From Liolophura sinensis (taxonomy: Eukaryota; Mollusca; Polyplacophora; Chitonida; Chitonidae), in assembly GCF_032854445.1 (NCBI RefSeq), contig NC_088297.1:6139991-6203990 (forward strand): a stretch of 64,000 nucleotides of DNA. Direction: 5' to 3'. This document shows, in pieces, positions 57,703 through 64,000 of this stretch. A program made the translations under genes and the position numbers. Within the stretch, counting starts at the first letter, position 1; each line of letters begins with the position of its first letter. The notes under the pieces were generated by a model. That model worked only from the letters and a program-made list of their open reading frames with translations, did not search any database and had not been told where the DNA came from.

Positions 57703-59062
57703 GTACCCTGCTCCTCAAATAATACCCTCACAACACTGTACCCCCCCCCCCCCCCCCAAGAAGCCCCACGGAAACAGGTACCCTGCTCCTCTTAGCAAAT
57801 ACAAATAATACCCTCACAACACTGTGCCCCCCCCCCCCCCCCGGAAACAGGTACCCTGCTCCTCTCAGCAAATACAAATAATACCCTCACAACACTGTAC
57901 CCCCCAAGAAGCCCCATGGAAACAGGTACCCTGCTCCTTTCAGCAATTACAAATAATACTCTCACAACACTGTACCCCCAAGAAACCCCACGGAAACAGT
58001 ACCCTGCTCCTCTCAGCAATACAAATANNNNNNNNNNNNNNNNNNNNNNNNNNNNNNNNNNNNNNNNNNNNNNNNNNNNNNNNNNNNNNNNNNNNNNNNN
58101 NNNNNNNNNNNNNNNNNNNNNNNNNNNNNNNNNNNNNNNNNNNNNNNNNNNNNNNNNNNNNNNNNNNNNNNNNNNNNNNNNNNNNNNNNNNNNNNNNNNN
58201 NNNNNNNNNNNNNNNNNNNNNNNNNNNCTGCTCCTCTCAGCAAATACAAATAATACCCTCACAACACTGTACCCCCAAGAAACCCCACGGAAACAGGTAC
58301 CCTGCTCTTCTCAGCAAATACAAATAATACCCTCACAACACTGTACTCCCCCCCCCACCAAGAAGCCCCAACGGAACCAGGTACCCTGCTCCTCTCAGCA
58401 AATACAAATAATACCCTCACAACACTGTAACCCCCCAAGAAACCCCACGGAAACAGGTACCCTGCTCCTCTCAGCAAATACAAATAATACCCTCACAACA
58501 CTGTACCCCCCAAGAAACCCCACGGAAACAGGTACCCTGCTCCTCTCAGCAAATACAAATAATACCCTCACAACACTGTACCCCCCAAGAACCCCACGGA
58601 AACAGGTACCCAGCTCCTCTCAGCAAATACAAATAATACCCTCACAACACTGTACCCCCCCAAGAAACCCCACGGAAACAGGTACCCTGCTCCTCTCAGC
58701 AAATACAAATAATACCTTCACAACACTCTACCCCCCCCCCCCCCCCCCCCCCCCCAAGAAGCCCCACGGAACCAGGTACCCTGCTCCTCTCAGCAAATAC
58801 AAATAATACCTTCACAACACTGTACCCCCCCCCCCCCCCCCCCCCAAGGAAGCCCGCGGAAACAGGTACCCTGCTCCTCTCAGCAAATACAAATAATACC
58901 CTCACAACACTGTACCCCCAAGAATCCCCACGGAAACAGGTACCCTGCTCCTCTCAGTAAATACAAATAATATCTTCACAACACTGGCCCCCCCTTCCCC
59001 AAGAAACCCCATGGAACCAGGTACCCTGCTCCTCTCAGCAAATACAACTAATACCCTCACAA
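57682..59062 (+). repeat. Minisatellite made from the exon 10 end and splice donor (about 75 bp, 15+ units)
   Basis: Each unit consists of AAGAAGCCCCACGGAAACAG (the last 20 nt of exon 10), GTACCCTGCTCCTC (donor and intron start), CAGCAAATACAAATAATACC, CTCACAACACTGTA and a C run of variable length (4 to about 25). The first unit is the real exon end. At least fifteen are visible, plus those hidden by the gap. Most keep CAG|GTACC. Variants are CCACGG/CCATGG, GGAACCAGG and, near 57995, loss of one G of the donor. Confidence 0.96.
58028..58227. other. Assembly gap of 200 N
   Basis: Exactly 200 undetermined bases lie inside the exon-donor minisatellite. The round number suggests a placeholder, so the true array length is unknown. 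Confidence 0.95.
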
Positions 59063-60734
59063 CACTGTCCTCTGCTCCCTGCTCCTCTATAAATGCAAAT
59101 GATGGCATAATTGCAACAATGGCTGCAACATCCCACATTTACTGTAGCATGGGTAAAATGAGGTATTGTTTAGTCATCCATGATAAAACAAACAACACAC
59201 AAATTGGACCCTCTCCTCCTCCCACTGGCACATTCATTTTGATGTCTGGTCACATACAGTACAGCTCAGGCTAAAAGTCAAAACCAGGCAGGAGATTACC
59301 CTGATCCTAGAGGTCTTTAAGAGAGTTTGTAGAGCGCCTGTAGAAAGCTCCGGAACAGACAGTCACCTGCAGAGTCAGTGATCCGTCCACTGTGACTGAA
59401 GCCACACGTGGCTGAGCATTGGTATTCCCACTCGCTGGCACTGGGAAGTTGACGACGGAAAATTTAGTTCTTTGTTAGAATAATTTAAAGGAGTTTTTGA
59501 AAGACAAACACCAGACATGAAACTGAAGTTAAATGTTTGATGTGTGTCTTTTTGATTGCAATGTTGGGATCTAATTTTAAAGTAGTGACTTATGAGTGAG
59601 CCCAAGCGAGACTCGTAATGGATCAGCACGGCTGCTAGAACTAGCTCATTCTTTATCTCCCCTAAAAGTGAACAAATATCATTCATTTCTTTAGTGGAAA
59701 GTTTGCCATGTTGTGGGAGTCTTATGCCAGTGAAAAATAACTGCCATGCAGTAATTTAGCAGACAAAATTGACATTTTAAAGTTGACATGCCGTGCAACA
59801 ACAACAGTGTAGTATTACAGTACGAATTTCAGGTACAAAAGTGGTAAAAACTTAAGACAAGATGAAGGACAAGTTAGATTTATATAACTTTATTGACATT
59901 TTGTAGTTGGTACTAAACTATACTGGAAAAGCACTCACATAGCAAATGCATACACTGTATGGTTTTGAAAATCTTAACAGAAATGCATTCTGTTTCATTG
60001 TTTCTGTATAAATCCCTCTTCTGTAGGGCCTATAAATTCTGGGGGGGGTGGCATCAATAATGTAGGCTTATCTTGAAACAAACCAGCCAAATAAAAAAAA
60101 TAAAAACACCAGTTATTTTGGGTTACTGGTTGAAAACACCAGTAGCTGTGGCCAGACCCACATGTCCGCCAACTTGAAGTAGCCTAAGGTGAAAAGTCTA
60201 CAGCGAATTATTCTGTCCTGAACGCAGCTAAGTGTTTGGGGGTTTAAATTTTTTAGTTCTAGCGACGTGAGGTTTACACAATCCTTACAGTAATGTAAAT
60301 AAATGATGTTATTTAAATGTAACTTATATACAAACACGACACATGATAAGAAATGAAGGATCACGCAACGGCACAGCCACATGAGACTGCTGTCTGTCTG
60401 TGTTGGGGCAGTGTCCTAGGCGGGAAGTGTCCAGCATTGCATGTACTTTATTCATAAGAAAGCTGTTTTGGTTTGTAAACTTTATGCGAAGATTTGTCAA
60501 CTTTGGTATAAAATATCTGTTGTAAGGTTGTCTATGGCATAACATATGACCCTCAGGAAAAAAAGTACTCAGACTCCATTTCAACTCCACCCCCAACTAC
60601 CCTTTTCACATTTCCCAGCAGAAACAAACTACAGAAAATAGGAATGGTCATCTCAGCAAGGTGGCCTGTTCCATAGACCAACATATGATGTTAAACAGTC
60701 AGGTGCTTGTAGAACCACATGAGACTGAAAAGTC
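59063..60734. other. Intron 10 middle part, nothing recognised
   Basis: No exon is supported. The open frames on both strands are short and not spliced to anything. A G run lies at 60041-60049. Confidence 0.45.
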
Positions 60735-60744
60735 TGTTTAGAAC

Positions 60745-61150
60745 GTTACATACAAAAGAGAGCCCTACAGAGGACCTCACCTATATTTGGTAGTTTTGGT
60801 AGACAAAGAAGGATGTTACATACAAAAGAGAGCCCTACAGAGGACCTCACCTATATTTGGTAGTTTTGGTAGACAAAGAAGGACGTTACATACAAAAGAG
60901 AGCCCTACAGAGGACCTCACCTATATTTGGTAGTTTTGGTAGACAAAGAAGGATTTTACATACAAAAGAGAGCCCTACAGAGGACCTCGCCTATATTTGG
61001 TAGTTTTGGTAGACAAAGAAGGATGTTACATACAAAAAGAGAGCCCTACAGAGGACCTCACCTATATTTGGTAGACAAAGAAGGATGTTACATACAAAAA
61101 GAGAGCCCTACAGAGGACCTCACCTATATTTGGTAGACAAAGAAGGATGT
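60745..61150. repeat. 70-bp minisatellite, about 6 units
   Basis: The unit is GGATGTTACATACAAAAGAG, AGCCCTACAGAGGACCTCAC, CTATATTTGGTAGTTTTGGT, AGACAAAGAA. The last two units lack the TAGTTTTGG segment and are shorter. Confidence 0.94.
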
Positions 61151-61210
61151 TTGGTAGTAGGACGAATAAGGATAAGGAGTTGACGTGTTGTGTTGGTTTG
61201 TTTGTGGCAG

Positions 61211-61240
61211 CGAGGATAACAAGAAGAGTAACAGGAAACA
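61211..61240 (+). CDS. Candidate 30-nt cassette microexon in the PHD finger (tentative)
   Basis: CGAGGATAACAAGAAGAGTA plus ACAGGAAACA is preceded by GGTTTGTTTGTGGCAG and followed by GTAAGA. It would enter and leave in phase 2, like the intron it sits in, and contains no stop, so inclusion adds ten residues (about SEDNKKSNRKQ in place of Arg) to the loop between the second and third PHD ligands. There is no RNA evidence; 30-nt chance matches of this kind are possible in an intron of nearly 6 kb. Confidence 0.3.
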
Positions 61241-61479
61241 GTAAGAGAACTTTTGACCAAATGAACTCTTTACACCAAAGATATTTAGTGGATTTTTTTT
61301 TCTTTCAACTTTTCCTGTAACATCTCTTTTTTTGGTTGTGTTTGTGTTGCTTACAATGTAACATGTTGGAAATATTTAATGTTTGTTATTCGTGATATTT
61401 TACGAACATTGTCATATTTGCAGAGTAGAAACTAAACTTGACCTGTTTTTGATACCCTTCCACTGTTTATCCAGTTTCA

Positions 61480-62385
61480 ATCCAATCCTTCCATCCTTCC
61501 TTCCTTCCATTCATTCATTCATCCATCCATCCATCCATCCATCCATCCATCCATCCATCCATCCATTCAAGAATCCATTCATCCATCCATTCATTTAAGA
61601 TTCCATCCCTCCATTTTTCCACCCCTCCCTATATTCGTGATTCCATCCATTCCTCCGTTTGTCCAGTCATCCATCCCTACATTCTTCCATCCATCCATCC
61701 ATTCGTGATTCTGTCCATTCCTTTGTTTGTCCATTCATCCGTCCATCCATCCATCCGTCCGTCCATTTATGATTCCATCCATTCCTCCGTTTGTCTAGTC
61801 ATCCATCCCTACATTCTTCCATCCATCCATCCATCCATCCATCCATCTATCCATTCATTCATTCATCCATCCATCCATCCATTCAAGAATCCATTCATCC
61901 ATCCATTCATGATTCCGCCCATTCCTCCATTTTTCCATCCATCCCTATATTCGTGATGCCATCCATTCCTCTGTTTGTCCATTCATCCATCCCTACATTC
62001 TTCCATCCATCCATTCATGATTCGTCCATCCATCTATTCGTGATTCTGTCCATTCCTTTGTTTGTCCATTCATCCATCCATCCATCCATTCATCCATCCG
62101 TACATCCATCCATCCATTTATGATTCCGTCCATTCCTCCATTTGTCCATTCATCCATCCCTACATTCTTCCATCCGTTCATCCATCCATCCATTCATCCG
62201 TCCGTCCATCTGTCCATCCATCCATCCAGTCAACCGTCTGTCCATCCATCCATCCATCTGTCCATGCACCCACTCATGATTCCAATGATCTGTTCATCCA
62301 TCCATCATCTATCCATCTGTTCATCCATTCATCCATCCATCCATTTATCAGTTCATCGATTCATTCATTCATCCATCCACTATGG
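61480..62385. repeat. CCAT/ATTC tetranucleotide-based satellite, about 0.9 kb
   Basis: Dense CCAT and CATT repeats, with longer blocks such as TTCGTGATTCTGTCCATTCC, TTTGTTTGTCCATTCATCC and CCTACATTCTTCCATCCATC recurring three to five times, indicating higher-order duplication. In-silico His/Pro/Ser/Ile-rich frames are artefacts. Confidence 0.95.
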
Positions 62386-62454
62386 ATAACGGGCAGGATA
62401 CAGGGGACGATTAAAAAGTCCACAGTTTGTCTTAAGAAAACAGACTATCTTTGA

Positions 62455-62782
62455 ATACAGATTCCAAGTGTGGTCATGCTGATTCTAAATATGGTCGTGC
62501 TGATTCCAAAAATGGTCATGCTGATTCCAAATATGGTTGTACTGATTCCAAATGCGGTCATGCTGATTCCAAATATGGTTGTGTTGATTCCAAATATGGT
62601 TGTGCTGACTCCAAATATGGTCATGCTGATTCCAGATATGGTCGTGCTTGTTCCAAATGCGGTCATGCTGATTCCAAAAATGGTCATGCTGATTCCAAAT
62701 ATGGTCGTGCTGATTCCAAATGGGGGTCATGCTGATTCCAAATATGGTCGTGTTGATTCCAAATATGGTCATGCTGATTATC
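62455..62782. repeat. 21-bp minisatellite, about 15 units
   Basis: The unit is GCTGATTCCAAATATGGTCA plus T. Variants are TATGGT/TGCGGT/AATGGT. One 22-bp unit (TGGGGGTCAT) lies near 62720. Divisible by three, hence open frames on both strands; not coding. Confidence 0.94.
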
Positions 62783-63641
62783 AAAACCAGATAACCATTT
62801 AGATTCTACAGTTGACTGTTTGGACCATATGTAACCAGCTGAAGCACACATTTCACATCATCTCTACGTATGTGTAAATCTTTCTTTTCTTTGAACAGTT
62901 CATATTTATGATGTTGTTTTTGAAGTTTGAGTGACATAGACTGGTATACATCAATTTTTTTCCCTGTGCATGTATGTGTATTAAATGATGATTGTGAAAG
63001 GAAAGCATGACATTTTGTTGTAACATTGTAACATTATGTAATATGTGTCTGTTTGTAGGACCTTTGATTCTGATACAGAAAGCATGACCTGTTTTTGTAA
63101 CATTGTAACATTATGTAATACTTTGCTGTTTGATTTTCATGTATCAGATCAAACTATTATTTTTGTGCACTCAGGGAAATTTTTTATTTTATTTCAGACA
63201 TATTTTATTTTCACTATTTGCAACATCTTGCCTAATTCTTCTAATTGTTTTAGATATCTTGTCTGCTCATTTCAGCCAGTATGTGTGTGACTGTAACATT
63301 AACACGTACTTTCTCTTTTCTCTTTTCTCACATGGTTAGCGTATCTAATGAACAACATGCACATATCTTTAGTTTGCTGAAAAAAAAAAAACAAAGAGAA
63401 ATTTTGAGTCGAATCCAATTCCAGTGCACCTAAACATAGCTTAGGCCACACCAATTTTTGTTTTCCAGCAGAATGAATATTTTTTTTTCGCTGTCAGAGG
63501 TTATGAAAATAAAAATTAAAAGGATAAATCATTGATCCAGTTTGTGGAAAGTGTAGATTGTCCCAGCAATTGTTCCTGTTATGGACATACATGTATTTAC
63601 CTGATTTTAGTTTTGTTCCATTTTTTAATGTGGGCATTTAG
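62783..63641. other. Right end of intron 10
   Basis: AT-rich. A duplicated phrase AACATTGTAACATTATGTAATA occurs in part at 63023 and 63099. It ends in the acceptor TGGGCATTTAG at 63641. Confidence 0.5.
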
Positions 63642-63763
63642 GTTCATGATTTGCTGTGACAGATGTCAGGGCTGGTTCCACGGGCGCTGTGTAGGCATTT
63701 CCAAAGCCCGGGGGAAGGAGATGGAGAAGAGGAATGAGGAATATGTCTGCCCAGTCTGCACAG
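63642..63763 (+). CDS. DIDO1/PHF3-family protein, coding exon 11 (second half of PHD finger)
   Basis: 122 nt, from GGGCATTTAG to TGCACAG|GTGAGT, entering in phase 2 and leaving in phase 1. It encodes FMICCDRCQGWFHGRCVGIS, KARGKEMEKRNEEYVCPVCT plus G. With exon 10 this completes a C4HC3 PHD finger: CIC, CC-x2-C, WFHG-x-C, and C-x2-C at the end. The Trp in GWFHG and the Met-Ile-Cys strand are the positions that contact the H3 tail and trimethyl-lysine in DIDO1-type fingers, so H3K4me3 binding is likely (family knowledge). The remaining domains would lie right of 64000. The end of this exon is repeated as a minisatellite. Confidence 0.95.
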
Positions 63764-64000
63764 GTGAGTGTTGTGTCATGTGATGTCTGCCCAGTCTGCA
63801 CAGGTGAGAGTTGTGTCATGTGATGTCTGCACAGGTGAGTGTTGTGTCATGTGACGTCAGCCCTGTCTGCACAGGTGAGTGTTGTGTCATGTGATGTCTG
63901 CCCAGTCTGCACAGGTGAGTGTTGTGTCATGTGACGTCAGCCCCGTGTGCACAGGTGAGTGTTGTGTCATGTGACGTCTGCCCTGTCTGCACAGGTGAGT
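63742..64000 (+). repeat. Minisatellite made from the exon 11 end and splice donor (about 40 bp, 7 units to window edge)
   Basis: The unit is TGATGTCTGCCCAGTCTGCA, CAGGTGAGTGTTGTGTCATG. It contains the last 19 nt of exon 11, GTCTGCCCAGTCTGCACAG (coding VCPVCTG with the last two zinc cysteines), and the intron start. Seven GCACAG|GTGAG sites occur (exon-side ends near 63763, 63803, 63834, 63874, 63914, 63954 and 63994), six of them with the full GTGAGT. One unit lacks CCCAGTCT. The array continues past the window. Confidence 0.95.

Noticed and set aside
61383-62454. His/Pro/Ser/Ile-rich frames on both strands
   Set aside because: They are direct translations of CCAT/CATT simple repeats without a start context or splice support.
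62445-62802. Four overlapping repetitive frames (both strands)
   Set aside because: A 21-bp period guarantees open frames. The code is simple repeat and intronic.

Overview
The window is eukaryotic genomic DNA from an animal. It has spliced genes with GT-AG introns, long AT-rich introns, many tRNA-derived SINEs and an unusually large amount of minisatellite. The main SINE (tRNA-like head with A box TGGCTCAGTTGG and B box GTTCAAGTCC, tail ending TTCTTGAGTACGGCGTAAAACACC then a TAAA-rich run) and a second SINE ending in TTAAACCC plus short simple repeats resemble families I associate with bivalves and other molluscs. A marine lophotrochozoan, probably a mollusc, is the best guess (inference).

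Layout. 1-5.2 kb: AT-rich DNA with no gene I can support, then a 30-bp minisatellite. 5.3-9.8 kb: a SINE split by a 4265-bp DNA transposon (5343-9607). The transposon has 12-bp perfect inverted ends, a 6-bp target duplication and a two-exon, hAT/IS3EU-like transposase broken by one stop and one frameshift. 9.8-17.9 kb: SINEs, a MITE-like palindrome and three tandem arrays, with no genes. 17.9-23.6 kb, minus strand: a three-exon gene whose exon phases fit exactly, coding for about 1425 residues. I do not recognise it. It has a globular N-terminal part and a long charged tail with four SUMO-type sites, a PP1-docking-like motif and a PPxY motif.

27.8-64 kb, plus strand: the 5' part of a DIDO1/PHF3-family gene, eleven coding exons running from the start codon through the PHD finger. 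The remainder (TFIIS-like and SPOC domains, if conserved) lies beyond the right edge. The two genes are arranged head to head about 4 kb apart.

The introns of the DIDO1/PHF3 gene are the unusual part. They hold about ten tandem arrays, including a 13.5-kb array of 45/46-bp units that contains a 5.2-kb tandem superunit. Most notably, the two consecutive exon-intron junctions of the PHD finger have each been amplified as a minisatellite. Each unit carries about 20 nt of exon end plus the splice donor, giving at least 15 and 7 donor copies. A possible 30-nt in-frame microexon lies in the intron between the two PHD exons. Several signs (a 200-N gap, a cluster of single-base indels, and an exon whose length is one base off the expected phase) show that the assembly is weak in places.
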